Part shown: piece after piece, positions 1 through 8,959 of the stretch
Numbering within the stretch: the stretch's first letter is position 1
How the letters are laid out: every line of letters begins with the position of its first letter
Origin: Nitrosarchaeum sp.
GTDB taxonomy: Archaea; Thermoproteota; Nitrososphaeria; Nitrososphaerales; Nitrosopumilaceae
DNA length: 64,000 nt
Direction: 5' to 3'
Assembly: GCA_018334095.1 (NCBI GenBank)
Contig: JAGXTE010000058.1
Span: forward strand, 62,001-126,000
Made by a program: the position numbers and the translations under genes
The notes under the pieces: model-generated
What the model was told of the DNA's origin: nothing
The model's input: only the letters and a program-made list of their open reading frames with translations
Databases searched by the model: none

Positions 1-332
1 TGCTAGTTCAATTTTTGGAATTCTCAATAAGACATATAGAATTTAACTTTATTTTATGAGTATGCAATAGACGTAGATATTAACAATCGGATATAGGCAA
101 AATCAATTAATTTAAGAATTAGAATGATGTGATTTACAATATGGTTCACTTGCGGAACACTATTTACATCAAAAATTATTAATCATATACTAATTTAGGC
201 TCAAAAATTACTCATTGTCTGTTGAACTAGATGAGACATGCAGATTTCTTAAATGTACATTGATTTAGATTCTGTAAAATCTTATGGTTTTTCATTTTAT
301 TTTTCTCCCTGTAAAATGCAGGTACTTTTTCA
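1..332. other. Intergenic, no gene seen
   Basis: AT-rich stretch with no convincing reading frame; the only longer minus-strand frame has no recognisable domain and overlaps the 3' end of the next gene. It contains one copy of the 10-mer TTAGGCTCAA (195-204), which recurs at three other intergenic places in this window. Confidence 0.5.
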
Positions 333-974
333 TTAAATCGGGGCTCCATCTTTATTGAATTTTGTAGCACAGTAAAACAAATCAGATTTTGGTCTAGTAT
401 CAAACCCCACTCTATCAAGTTCATATTCTGAATTTAAGGAAATGTCCGATTCAAACCAATTAGATGTTTCAAAAATATCTTTTGTATGATGTTGAGCAGT
501 ATAAGAGATGCAATGAATTGCATAAAGAGCACCTAAAGCATTTACAGTATTTTCAATATTACCCTTAGTCAATCCTTCAGGAAGATTATGTTTAGTTCCA
601 TTATACCCTCGCCACCATGATGGAGATACACATCCGTCCTCAATTTCTAAAGGATGGAATGTCTCTCTTGTTTTTTTGTTATAGATCCACTGTCGTTTAA
701 GTAAGTTAGTGGAATTATCAAGTAGTTTATAATATTCAGGAAATTTTTTGTCAGAAAATGGTAATTTACAAATTTCACATAACATTCTTAACATATTTTC
801 AACTTGACCGCATGAACTTTGAAGTATAGAATATAATTCAGGAGAATATGTGACGGGATTATTATCTAATGGTATTATCCAACTTAACTCTATTAATTTT
901 CTTTCGGTCGCAAAATAAATATCCAACATTCTAAGCCGTTGAGATTGAAAATTTTTTGGGGAAATGTTAACCAT
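333..974 (-). CDS. HEPN-like protein, putative RNase-type helical domain
   Basis: 213-aa soluble, mostly helical protein of unknown function. The ATG at 974 is preferred over the upstream start at 1010 because it gives a short 8-bp overlap with the preceding gene. Around residues 129-138 it has a PSWWRGYNGTKHN segment. This matches the R-x6-H / YN-x2-KH pattern that many HEPN proteins use as RNase active site or nucleotide contact. A second helix (SSCGQVENMLRMLCEI) fits the first long HEPN helix. HEPN assignment is inference from the motif; it could equally be a non-catalytic HEPN relative. The stop codon of a small membrane protein overlaps its start, so the two are probably co-transcribed and translationally coupled. 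Confidence 0.6.
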   Translation of the reverse strand: MVNISPKNFQSQRLRMLDIYFATERKLIELSWIIPLDNNPVTYSPELYSILQSSCGQVENMLRMLCEICKLPFSDKKFPEYYKLLDNSTNLLKRQWIYNKKTRETFHPLEIEDGCVSPSWWRGYNGTKHNLPEGLTKGNIENTVNALGALYAIHCISYTAQHHTKDIFETSNWFESDISLNSEYELDRVGFDTRPKSDLFYCATKFNKDGAPI

Positions 975-1296
975 TTTTCTTAAAATTATCGAATTGTTCT
1001 TTTCCGCCAATCACAATAGCACAAACAATAAGCCAAACAAAACCTACACCTGCTGTCAAATATGCAAAATCCAAACTATTTCCTAAAATACTCAATGATG
1101 AAATTCCGAATGAACCAATAGTACCTGCGGAGACCTGATGTGGAGTAAATGCGATACCACGTCCTTTACCTAACGATATTCCTATTGGTTCATGTGAATC
1201 TCTACTTACAAATGATGTGATAGTTAGAAGAATAATTGCACCTGCGATTATGGTGGCATTTATCTGCAACAAAATTACAGGTTCTATGATCATCAT
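967..1296 (-). CDS. Small multi-pass membrane protein
   Basis: 109-aa hydrophobic protein, not recognised. There is a first membrane segment near residues 3-28 and two more in the second half (about residues 55-100), and the C-terminus is charged (GGKEQFDNFKKNG). A loop with SRDSHEPIGISLGKGRG carries positive charge and probably faces the cytosol. The start at 1296 (or the adjacent ATG at 1293) is chosen because a TTTAAAG TATA-like box at about 1317-1325 places the transcription start almost on it. The last codons overlap the start of the HEPN-like gene by 8 bp, suggesting one transcript. Whether the two form a functional pair is not known. Confidence 0.6.
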   Translation of the reverse strand: MMIIEPVILLQINATIIAGAIILLTITSFVSRDSHEPIGISLGKGRGIAFTPHQVSAGTIGSFGISSLSILGNSLDFAYLTAGVGFVWLIVCAIVIGGKEQFDNFKKNG

Positions 1297-1390
1297 AAAA
1301 TAGGAATTAACAATATGCTTTAAACATATCAAAGATAAAACCAAAAAAAATATCTACTAGATTGAATTTGTTTTTAGAAAGTATGGGGTA

Positions 1391-1570
1391 TTGGATTGGA
1401 AAATTGTAGGAGTCTTTATCTCTCTTGGTTTTTTGATTTTAGGATTAGTCTCTGTTATTCTTAATGGGTTTGTTTTGTTTACTACAGGTGGTAATGGAAC
1501 TGAGTTTATTGTAGCGTGCGCTATTAGTGTTATTTCGGTTATTGCATTTTCTGTATTTATTAGAGATTGA
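1391..1570 (+). CDS. Possible 59-aa two-pass membrane protein (TTG start)
   Basis: Open frame starting with TTG and ending in TGA. The product begins MDWKIVGVFISLGFLILG, followed by a polar turn (TTGGNGTEF) and a second hydrophobic helix (IVACAISVISVIAFSVFIRD). The two-helix hairpin with charged ends looks like a real small membrane protein rather than chance, but no family is recognised. There is no ATG in frame, and an in-frame TAG at 1358-1360 bounds the frame upstream. It is divergent from the membrane/HEPN pair. Confidence 0.4.
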   Translation: MDWKIVGVFISLGFLILGLVSVILNGFVLFTTGGNGTEFIVACAISVISVIAFSVFIRD

Positions 1571-1721
1571 TTTCAAGAATCAAATCACTGGCCTCAAAAT
1601 GAATTAAGACTATAATTCCTGTTCTCTCCAAAATAGAGCATTATTTTGGAAGTAACTTTGGTTTAACTTTATCTAAAAAAGTATATGATAAAATAAATAA
1701 CCTTTCAAAAAATGGATTATT

Positions 1722-1970
1722 GTGGTTCATTATTATATTAAAAAAATAAAACGTATTTCTCAAAAACCTACTACTTGTATGATTTGTAATAGCCAAAACA
1801 TTGTAGAAGATGCAGTATTAGCATCTACTGGCCCAACTCAGGAAAATATGGATTATACTCCATCTATGTTATGTCTTGAATGTGAAACTCTAATAATCAT
1901 TACTTCAGAACCAGGTGCTGGGTTGGGGTTACAAGCATCAATAGGAAACGAAGTATCAATGAGAAACTAA
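1722..1970 (+). CDS. Small zinc-binding protein, CxxC...CxxC
   Basis: 82-aa protein with a basic N-terminus followed by a treble-clef or zinc-ribbon-like pair of motifs, CMICNSQ (about residues 19-25) and LCLECETL (about residues 50-57). The cysteine spacing supports binding of one zinc ion. The start used is GTG; an in-frame ATG at 1776 would remove the basic tail but keep both knuckles. No specific function can be assigned. Such short zinc proteins are numerous in this window. Confidence 0.55.
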   Translation: MVHYYIKKIKRISQKPTTCMICNSQNIVEDAVLASTGPTQENMDYTPSMLCLECETLIIITSEPGAGLGLQASIGNEVSMRN

Positions 1971-2032
1971 ACTCAAAAGAGCCTAGTTTAATTAAATTAA
2001 AAGTAATATAATCCATAAAATGGGAACATGAA

Positions 2033-3472
2033 TTGAATAAAATATTTTTTCTAATTATCCCACTTTTACTTTCAGGTTTCACACATCTATGGAATCCAGT
2101 AGGATATCCAGACATATTTTTTGATGAAGGCATCTACATAAGACGTGCAATTAATTTTCTAGAAACAGGAAATCCACAAGAGAGTTATCTATATGACCAC
2201 CCATATTTTGGACAAATAATAATTGCTTCAGTTCTATCCTTAACAAATTATTCAGATTTGAGTCCACCTACAGATCCTGATTCATTGAAGTCATTATACA
2301 TGGTACCAAGAATATTCATGGGTCTATTGGCAATGCTTGACACATTTCTAATCTATATGATTGTCAAAGTAAAGTATGGTCGTGATTCGGCATTTTTATC
2401 ATCAATTCTTTTTGCAGTACTTCCTTTTACATGGATTTTTAAAAGAATCTTGCTTGATTCAATTTTATTACCACTTGTTTTAGCAGCAATTTTACTTGTA
2501 ATATACTCTGGAAAAATTAAACAAAACAAAATACTAATAATTTGTTCTGGAAGTTTATTAGGATTAGCAGTATTTACAAAAATTCCTGCATTTACAATGA
2601 TTTTTGTTGTTGCATGGATTGTATATACAAATAGGAAAAAAACATCTGACGTATTATTACTGTTAATTCCATTTTTACTAATTCCATTGATGTGGCCAGG
2701 AAATGCAATTATGCTTGATCAATTTGAACTTTGGGGGAAAGATGTGCTATGGCAATCACAAAGATCAAATAGCATCTTTGGAATTATAGAATTCTTTTTG
2801 ATAATAGACCCAATAATGTTTTTAGTAGGCATGGCAGGAATTGGATTTGCATTATTAAGAAAAGATAAACTTCTACTATTATGGTTTGTACCTTTTGTTG
2901 TATTTCTAAGTGTCTTGGGATACAAGCAATACTTTCATTGGATAATGGTGATTCCAGTAATGTGTATTGCAGCTGGAATATTACTAGTTTCAATTCACAA
3001 TTCAAAAAAATTAAAAAAGAAAATTATCAGCATTGGAATAATATCAATTATTTTGGCATTTAGTTTTTTCAGTACAACAATTTTAATTATTAATGATATA
3101 TCAGATGCACAATTTCATGCACTATCATATGTTTTAGAAAATTATGATGACAGTTACACAGTTCTGGCAAGTCCAGTTTATTCATGGATTCTAGAGGACG
3201 TATATGGACGAAAAAATATACCTAGAGATTACTCTGAAATTTTGTTTTATCCCATTACAAATGAAAAACAGGTAATAATTGCAGATCCTCATTACAGGAT
3301 TGATCTAGGTAGAGGTCCTCAATTACAAGAGGCTTTAGATAATTCAGTTTTAGTGAAAACATTTGAAGGGAGAGTTCTAGATTTTGATTCTAGAAATTAT
3401 CCATATACTAACATGCAAGCTAATTATGAAGCCTCAAAAATCGAGATCCACACACGAATTCGTGGCCAATAG
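2033..3472 (+). CDS. GT39-like membrane glycosyltransferase
   Basis: 479-aa integral membrane protein with about ten to eleven hydrophobic helices, matching the GT-C fold of the ArnT/protein-mannosyltransferase (GT39) group. The first extracytoplasmic loop carries the acidic FFDEGIYIRRA motif (about residues 29-39) and a second loop YDHPYFGQ (about 55-62). In this superfamily such positions hold the catalytic Asp and the polyprenyl-phosphate-sugar contacts. It probably moves a sugar from a lipid-phosphate carrier onto protein or lipid outside the cytoplasmic membrane. The TTG start follows directly on a stop in another frame and no in-frame ATG is near. The next gene, a dolichol-phosphate-sugar synthase type enzyme, would supply the donor. 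Confidence 0.75.
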   Translation: MNKIFFLIIPLLLSGFTHLWNPVGYPDIFFDEGIYIRRAINFLETGNPQESYLYDHPYFGQIIIASVLSLTNYSDLSPPTDPDSLKSLYMVPRIFMGLLAMLDTFLIYMIVKVKYGRDSAFLSSILFAVLPFTWIFKRILLDSILLPLVLAAILLVIYSGKIKQNKILIICSGSLLGLAVFTKIPAFTMIFVVAWIVYTNRKKTSDVLLLLIPFLLIPLMWPGNAIMLDQFELWGKDVLWQSQRSNSIFGIIEFFLIIDPIMFLVGMAGIGFALLRKDKLLLLWFVPFVVFLSVLGYKQYFHWIMVIPVMCIAAGILLVSIHNSKKLKKKIISIGIISIILAFSFFSTTILIINDISDAQFHALSYVLENYDDSYTVLASPVYSWILEDVYGRKNIPRDYSEILFYPITNEKQVIIADPHYRIDLGRGPQLQEALDNSVLVKTFEGRVLDFDSRNYPYTNMQANYEASKIEIHTRIRGQ

Positions 3473-3535
3473 TCAGTTTTTTCAATTTAAAAATTTAATA
3501 TGAGATGAATTATCGTATTGATATTGGCAAGTATA

Positions 3536-4678
3536 ATGAATACTGAAGTATCCATAGTAATTCCTACCTACAATGAATCTGAAAATATCAAAGGGATTTT
3601 ACATTTGATCAAAGAGCACTTACCAAAAAATACAATGGTAGAAGCAATAGTAGTAGATGATAATTCACCAGATGGGACAGGTAAAATTGCCGAAGATTAT
3701 TTTAAATCATTAAAAGAAAAAACACTATACACAATTAATGTAATAAATAGAAAAACAAAGGAAGGACTAAGCTCTGCAATACTAAATGGAATAGAGCAAG
3801 CTAAAGGCAAAATAGTTGTTGTGATGGATAGTGATTTTTCTCATCCTCCACAACTCATACCAAAGCTTGTTGAAGTTTTAAAACAATCAAAAACCGACAT
3901 AGTCGTTGCCTCAAGATATCTTAATGGAGGTAATATTCAAGGGTGGTCATTAAAACGAAAAATCATCAGTAAAATTGGAACTATAATAGCAAAAAAAGGA
4001 TTAGGAATCAAACAATCAGATCCCATGTCAGGATTTTTTGCATTTAACAAAGATGTGATTAAAGGAATTAATTTTGATGCGATAGGATACAAACTTCTTT
4101 TAGAAATGATAGTAAAGGCAAAAGGAGTATCCATAAAGGAAATTCCATATACATTTTTAGACAGACAAAACGGAAAGAGTAAACTTGGAATCAAAACAAT
4201 TTTAGAATTTGGACATGCAGTATGGAAGCTTTACAGACATGGAAAGAGAGAGCAGAAAAACGAGAAAAGAACATCAGTAAAGTTTGTTTCGAAAGCTGCT
4301 AGATTCTTTTCAGTTGGAGCCTCAGGATTAGGAGTAAATTACATCATGTCTATTCTGTTTTTATTGAGTTTGGATATGTGGTATCTTCATGCAACCATAC
4401 TTGGAATCATATTTTCAATTACTAGTAATTTCATATTAAACAAATATTGGACTTTTGAGGATAGAGATTTTGCAGTAAAAAGAACCATTATACAATATGG
4501 CAAATTTGCAGGATTTAGCTCTATTGGTGCTTTAGTTCAACTTGGAATGGTGTATTATCTAGTTGATGAGTTAGCCATGTCTTATCCAATTGCACTAGTA
4601 TCAGCTGTTGCAACTGCAGCATTTAGCAATTTTATCTTAAATAAAAAATGGACGTTTAAAGAAAAAGTCTGGGGTTAA
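3536..4678 (+). CDS. GT2 dolichol-phosphate mannosyltransferase-like, GtrA fusion
   Basis: 380 aa. The N-terminal half is a GT2 glycosyltransferase of the dolichyl-phosphate mannose synthase type: VSIVIPTYNESENI near the start, VVDDNSPDGTG, and VVMDSDFSHPP as the DxD-like metal/nucleotide site. The C-terminal part (about residues 255-380) has four membrane helices of GtrA type with two similar NFILNKxWTF motifs. Fusion of DPMS with GtrA is known in archaea. It should transfer mannose or glucose from a nucleotide sugar to a polyprenyl phosphate, and the GtrA part may flip or anchor the product. The ATG at 3536 opens the GT2 domain; a TTG at 3518 is an alternative. It lies 63 bp after the GT39-like gene. 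Confidence 0.85.
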   Translation: MNTEVSIVIPTYNESENIKGILHLIKEHLPKNTMVEAIVVDDNSPDGTGKIAEDYFKSLKEKTLYTINVINRKTKEGLSSAILNGIEQAKGKIVVVMDSDFSHPPQLIPKLVEVLKQSKTDIVVASRYLNGGNIQGWSLKRKIISKIGTIIAKKGLGIKQSDPMSGFFAFNKDVIKGINFDAIGYKLLLEMIVKAKGVSIKEIPYTFLDRQNGKSKLGIKTILEFGHAVWKLYRHGKREQKNEKRTSVKFVSKAARFFSVGASGLGVNYIMSILFLLSLDMWYLHATILGIIFSITSNFILNKYWTFEDRDFAVKRTIIQYGKFAGFSSIGALVQLGMVYYLVDELAMSYPIALVSAVATAAFSNFILNKKWTFKEKVWG

Positions 4679-4738
4679 CAGATTTTAAAAATGAATTGAA
4701 TCCATTAAACGTTTAACAAAAAATTTTCATAGTTAAAA

Positions 4739-4819
4739 CTAGAAAAGACCGATTAGTGCCAGTCCCATTACAATCAACAGAACACCACCAAGAATAGTAA
4801 TAATACCAGTTCTAGACAT
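4739..4819 (-). CDS. 26-aa single-helix mini membrane protein
   Basis: ATG to TAG frame of 26 codons, product starting MSRTGIITILGGVLLIVMG and ending ALIGLF. It is one uninterrupted hydrophobic helix behind a short positively charged N-terminus, with glycine spacing typical of small membrane proteins. No family is recognised. It lies alone between the convergent glycosyltransferase and a zinc protein. The composition makes chance unlikely, but the length leaves doubt. Confidence 0.4.
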   Translation of the reverse strand: MSRTGIITILGGVLLIVMGLALIGLF

Positions 4820-4878
4820 AGATTATCCTAAACAAACCAGTATATGAAATTCTAGTATGCATTTAATTTTATTTTGAG

Positions 4879-5064
4879 TTATTGTAATGAGTAATGCAAT
4901 TCACAAAATAAAGCCATTCCATTTGGTAGTGTTTTAGCAGAAATACTACAACCATCACGTAATCCTCTACCACAGATATAACATTCAACTTCAGTCACAC
5001 TTGTTTGCACTAGAGAATTTTTTTTAAAATAAAGATCCTGCATTATAGATTTTGCACTAGGCAT
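4879..5064 (-). CDS. Small zinc-finger protein, CxxC...CxxH
   Basis: 61-aa protein. CYICGRGLRDGC at about residues 28-39 and FCELHYSL at the C-terminus give a C-x2-C and C-x2-H set, consistent with one zinc ion in a treble-clef-like knuckle. The CEL/CKEH-type ending is also seen in the zinc protein at 22717-22929, so both may belong to one loose thaumarchaeal family. It is divergent from the trp operon, with the intergenic gap containing the ACCGTA repeat. Function unknown. Confidence 0.6.
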   Translation of the reverse strand: MPSAKSIMQDLYFKKNSLVQTSVTEVECYICGRGLRDGCSISAKTLPNGMALFCELHYSLQ

Positions 5065-5100
5065 ATCAAATTAGAATACAACATCTCATCATATAAAGGT

Positions 5101-5116
5101 ACCGTACTATACCGTA
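5101..5116. promoter_or_regulatory. ACCGTA direct repeat upstream of trp operon
   Basis: ACCGTA occurs at 5101-5106 and again at 5111-5116, 10 bp apart start to start, so both copies face the same side of the helix. It lies about 60 bp upstream of the trp TATA box and 40 bp from the divergent zinc-protein start. This is a candidate operator; no regulator is identified. Confidence 0.35.
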
Positions 5117-5173
5117 ATTATCCGAAATTTTAATGCCTATTTTGTAAAAATAAACCAAAAAACAACTAATCAA

Positions 5174-5181
5174 TTTAAATA
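5174..5181 (+). promoter_or_regulatory. TATA box of the trp operon
   Basis: TTTAAATA centred at about 5178. Twenty-six to 27 bp downstream is 5204, giving a nearly leaderless mRNA starting at the GTG of trpE (5208). This supports that GTG as the true start. Confidence 0.55.
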
Positions 5182-5207
5182 ATAAACGAGTAAAATTTTG
5201 TCTATGG

Positions 5208-6557
5208 GTGGACATCTTTGGAAAATCCCAACCAAAAGTAATACCTCTAGAGCTAACTGAAAACCAATTTCAAATATATAATAAAATATCAAGAAATTAT
5301 TCTCATTCATTTCTCTTTGAATCATTAACAGGTCCTGAAGTATTAGCTGAAACATCAGTCATGGGATTTGATCCTAAAATAATTCTCAAAGGATATTCAG
5401 ACAAAATTGAATTAATAAAAAATAACAAAACTGAAACCATTCAAACAGATAACCCATTTGAAGAGTTAAAAAAAATATTAGGAAAATCAAAGGATCAAAG
5501 TTATAGATATTTGGGAGGTGCAGTCGGGGTTGTAAATTATGATGCAATAAGATTAGTAGAAAATATTCCAGACACACATGATTCGCCACAGCCATTAATG
5601 GAGTTTGGAATTTATGATGATGGAATATTATACGACAACATACACAAAAAATTATTTTATTTTTATAATGATCAAAATAGATTTGAACAATTTAAAATGA
5701 GTGAAGATTCATTTGGTGATTTTAAAGCAACAGAAATAACACCAAACATGAATCAAGAAAAGTTCTCAAATATTGTAAACAAGGCAAAACAGTACATACA
5801 TGATGGTGATATATTCCAGGTAGTACTATCTAGAAAATTCGCATTTGATACACAAGGAGACAATCTAACACTATACAAAACACTACGAAGATTAAACCCA
5901 TCACCTTACATGTATCATTTAAAACAAGACAATAAAACGATCATTGGTGCATCTCCAGAGATGCTCGTAAGAATAACTAATGATAAAGTAGAAACATTTC
6001 CAATTGCAGGAACTAGAAAGATCACAGATAATGAGGAAAAAAATAATCAATTAGCAAAGGAGTTACTCCATGACGAAAAAGAATTGGCAGAACACACAAT
6101 GTTAGTAGATTTAGGAAGAAATGATATTGGAAGAGTTTGCAAATATGGTACTGTTCATACTGAAGAATTAATGGAGATTAAGCGATTCAGCCATGTTCAG
6201 CATATAGTAACACATGTTGTTGGCAATCTAGCGCCTAAAAACGACATGTTTGATGCGTTTAAGGCAGTTTTTCCAGCAGGAACAGTTTCAGGCGCGCCAA
6301 AAGTCAGGGCAATGGAAATAATTGACGAATTAGAGACTGAAGCCAGAGGCCCTTATGCAGGTGCAGTGGGATATTTTTCTTATAACGGATGTTGTGATTT
6401 TGCAATTGCAATTAGAAGTATATTCATAGAAGGAAGTAAAGGATTTGTTCAATCAGGAGCAGGAATTGTCTCAGATTCTATTGCAGAAAGTGAATTCAAA
6501 GAAACAGAACACAAAGCTGGAGCAATGCTTCAAGCATTAAGAGAGGCAACAAAATGA
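5208..6557 (+). CDS. trpE: Anthranilate synthase component I
   Basis: 449-aa chorismate-binding enzyme that makes anthranilate from chorismate using ammonia from TrpG, the first committed step of tryptophan synthesis. The C-terminal chorismate-binding domain is intact: GDIFQVVLSRKF, IGASPEMLVR, PIAGTRKI, LVDLGRNDIGRV, FPAGTVSGAPKVRAMEIIDELE and GAGIVSDSIAESEFKETEHKA. The N-terminal LLES-type feedback element appears as FLFESLTGPE. The start is a GTG supported by a TATA box at 5174. The stop overlaps trpG by 4 bp (ATGA). It is first gene of trpEGDCBA. PabB is the alternative, but the operon context argues for TrpE. Confidence 0.95.
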   Translation: MDIFGKSQPKVIPLELTENQFQIYNKISRNYSHSFLFESLTGPEVLAETSVMGFDPKIILKGYSDKIELIKNNKTETIQTDNPFEELKKILGKSKDQSYRYLGGAVGVVNYDAIRLVENIPDTHDSPQPLMEFGIYDDGILYDNIHKKLFYFYNDQNRFEQFKMSEDSFGDFKATEITPNMNQEKFSNIVNKAKQYIHDGDIFQVVLSRKFAFDTQGDNLTLYKTLRRLNPSPYMYHLKQDNKTIIGASPEMLVRITNDKVETFPIAGTRKITDNEEKNNQLAKELLHDEKELAEHTMLVDLGRNDIGRVCKYGTVHTEELMEIKRFSHVQHIVTHVVGNLAPKNDMFDAFKAVFPAGTVSGAPKVRAMEIIDELETEARGPYAGAVGYFSYNGCCDFAIAIRSIFIEGSKGFVQSGAGIVSDSIAESEFKETEHKAGAMLQALREATK

Positions 6558-7147
6558 AATTTTTAATCATAGACAATTACGATTCATTTGTTTACAATAT
6601 TGCGCAATACTTGGGGGAACTGGGAGTTGATTGCGATGTTATTAGAAACGACAAGATAACATTAGAGAAAATAAAACAAAATAATTATGATGCAATAATA
6701 ATATCGCCAGGTCCAGGAACACCTACGGATAGAAAATATTTTGGCATATGTAGCGATGTAATAAAAGACATGGGGCCAACTACTCCAATACTAGGGGTAT
6801 GTTTGGGACATCAAGGCATCATTGATGCATTTGGCGGCAAAGTTACAAATGCAGGATGTGTCAGACACGGAAAGACCAGTCCAGTAGATCATACAAACTC
6901 AGAGCTGTTCAAAGATGTCAAGAATCCATTTAGGGCAACAAGATATCATTCACTTGTAGGAGATAAGACAATAATTCCAGATGTGCTAGAAGTTACGGCT
7001 ATTGCTGCAGATGATGGAGAAGTGATGGCGATAAGGCACAAAGAGTATCTTATAGAAGGAGTACAATTTCATCCAGAATCAATTATGACAGAAGATGGGA
7101 AAAAAATTCTGGCAAATTTCATAAAACAGGTAAAGGATAGAAAATGA
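6554..7147 (+). CDS. trpG: Anthranilate synthase component II (glutamine amidotransferase)
   Basis: 197-aa class I glutamine amidotransferase that releases ammonia from glutamine for TrpE. The triad is complete: Cys83 in GVCLGHQG, His173 and Glu175 in QFHPES. The oxyanion strand SPGPGTP is at residues 51-57. ATGA overlaps on both sides (with trpE and trpD) indicate translational coupling and balanced synthesis of the subunits. Confidence 0.95.
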   Translation: MKFLIIDNYDSFVYNIAQYLGELGVDCDVIRNDKITLEKIKQNNYDAIIISPGPGTPTDRKYFGICSDVIKDMGPTTPILGVCLGHQGIIDAFGGKVTNAGCVRHGKTSPVDHTNSELFKDVKNPFRATRYHSLVGDKTIIPDVLEVTAIAADDGEVMAIRHKEYLIEGVQFHPESIMTEDGKKILANFIKQVKDRK

Positions 7148-8190
7148 TATCAAATTTAATTTCAAAACTACAACAAAAGATTGATCTTACATATGACGAA
7201 ATTAATTCAGTGATGGTTGATATTCTTTCTGGAAAAACAAACGATCAAGAAAATTTTGATTTTTTATCCTGTTTAACTGAAAAAGGAGAAACAGATGATG
7301 AATTATTGGGGATGCTAGATAAAATGCAAGAGTTTTCCCTCAAAGTTGAGCCTAGAAACAATGGAACAATAATAGACATGTGCGGAACGGGAGGAGACAA
7401 ACTCCAGACATTCAATGTATCAACTACAGCATCATTTGTAGTTGCAGCCGCTGGAGGAATTGTAGCTAAACATGGAAATAGATCAAGCTCTGGAATTTCA
7501 GGAAGTGCCGATATTTTTGAATATTTTGGATATGATTTGAACCAAGAACCTACTCAAATTGCAAATGTTTTAGAAAAACATAACATTTGTTTTATGTTTG
7601 CACAAAAGTTTCATCCTGCAATGAAACATGTTGCAGCTGCAAGAAAGAAGTTAGAAAAGAGAACAGCTTTTAATCTTTTAGGACCATTGTCAAATCCTGC
7701 TGGTGTAAAGAATCAACTTATTGGAGTATCCTCAACAGAGTATCTTGACAGATTACCATTAATTCTAAAAAGAAAAGGAGCTAAAAACATAATGACAGTT
7801 CGTTCAGATGATGGAATGGATGAATTTTCAACTAGTGCAACTAACAGAGTATGTATTATAAAAAACGACAAAGTGTTAATGAATGCAATAGATCCAGAAG
7901 TTGTAGGATTACATAAATCAAAATTAAGAGATATTCAAATTAAAACAAAAAAAGATGCAATAGAATCATTTGTAGGCGTTCTAAACAACACAGCAAACCA
8001 AGCAATGACTGAAACTACAGTACTTAATGCAGCAGGAGGGTTAATTGTTGCAAATATCTCAAAGAATTTTGAAGAAGGAGTGGAATTGGCATTAAATACG
8101 ATTAAAGAAGGTAAGGCATTAAAACTACTAGAAAGATTTGTTGCAGATACAGGGGACATTTCAAAATTAAAGGAGATAACAAATGGTTGA
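7144..8190 (+). CDS. trpD: Anthranilate phosphoribosyltransferase
   Basis: 348 aa, normal family length. It transfers phosphoribose from PRPP to anthranilate. Conserved signatures are CGTGGDKLQTFNVST (from residue 80), KHGNRSSSGISGSAD (109-123) and RTAFNLLGPLSNPA, which bind PRPP/Mg and anthranilate. It overlaps trpG by 4 bp and trpC by 8 bp. Confidence 0.95.
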   Translation: MISNLISKLQQKIDLTYDEINSVMVDILSGKTNDQENFDFLSCLTEKGETDDELLGMLDKMQEFSLKVEPRNNGTIIDMCGTGGDKLQTFNVSTTASFVVAAAGGIVAKHGNRSSSGISGSADIFEYFGYDLNQEPTQIANVLEKHNICFMFAQKFHPAMKHVAAARKKLEKRTAFNLLGPLSNPAGVKNQLIGVSSTEYLDRLPLILKRKGAKNIMTVRSDDGMDEFSTSATNRVCIIKNDKVLMNAIDPEVVGLHKSKLRDIQIKTKKDAIESFVGVLNNTANQAMTETTVLNAAGGLIVANISKNFEEGVELALNTIKEGKALKLLERFVADTGDISKLKEITNG

Positions 8191-8959
8191 AAACATACTG
8201 AGAAAATTAGTAAATAATTCTCAGGCTGCAATTGATGATGGGATATATGATGTAAACATTAAATTACAAAAATCAGATAAGGATTTTTTACAAATAATAA
8301 AAACAAACAAACATGCAACTCTTCTTACAGAAGTAAAGTTTTCATCCCCATCATTAGGCAAAATTAGAACATTATCAGACCCATCAAGCATAGCACAACA
8401 AATGATTGCAGGCGGTGCCAAAGCATTATCTGTGCTAACCCAGCCTCATTTGTTTAACGGTTCACCAGAATATTTCATGCAGGTACGACAATCAGTTGAT
8501 GTCCCGTTACTAATGAAAGATATCATGATTGATACAGTACAAATTGATGCTGCTGAAAAAATAGGAGCAGATTACATGTTAGTTATTCAATCATTGTTTG
8601 ACCAGGGATTTCTCAAAGACATTGATGAATTCATCAAATATGGTCACAATAAAGGATTGAAAATATTGCTAGAGGTTCACACAAAACAAGAATTTGAAAA
8701 TGCACTCAATACAGAAGCTGATTTGATTGGAATTAACAACAGAAACCTGGACACATTAGAAATTGATCTTAAAACTACGCAAAAAGTACTTGAAGGGTAT
8801 AAAAAAACAAGGCCGATACTTGCTGAGAGTGGGATTGAGACTGTTGAGGATATTCAATATTTAAAAAAGTGTGGCGCTGATGCATTTCTAGTAGGTTCAA
8901 GTATAATGAAAAGCGATAATATCGAAGAACATGTCAGAAAATTGGTGAATGCATATTGA
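8183..8959 (+). CDS. trpC: Indole-3-glycerol phosphate synthase
   Basis: 258-aa TIM barrel converting 1-(2-carboxyphenylamino)-1-deoxyribulose 5-phosphate to indole-3-glycerol phosphate. Family landmarks are [13 protein letters not shown] (catalytic Lys strand), [35 protein letters not shown] and [14 protein letters not shown] (phosphate site). It overlaps trpD and, by TTGA, trpB. No phosphoribosylanthranilate isomerase domain is fused, so the preceding pathway step is not encoded here. Confidence 0.93.
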   Translation: MVENILRKLVNNSQAAIDDGIYDVNIKLQKSDKDFLQIIKTNKHATLLTEVKFSSPSLGKIRTLSDPSSIAQQMIAGGAKALSVLTQPHLFNGSPEYFMQVRQSVDVPLLMKDIMIDTVQIDAAEKIGADYMLVIQSLFDQGFLKDIDEFIKYGHNKGLKILLEVHTKQEFENALNTEADLIGINNRNLDTLEIDLKTTQKVLEGYKKTRPILAESGIETVEDIQYLKKCGADAFLVGSSIMKSDNIEEHVRKLVNAY

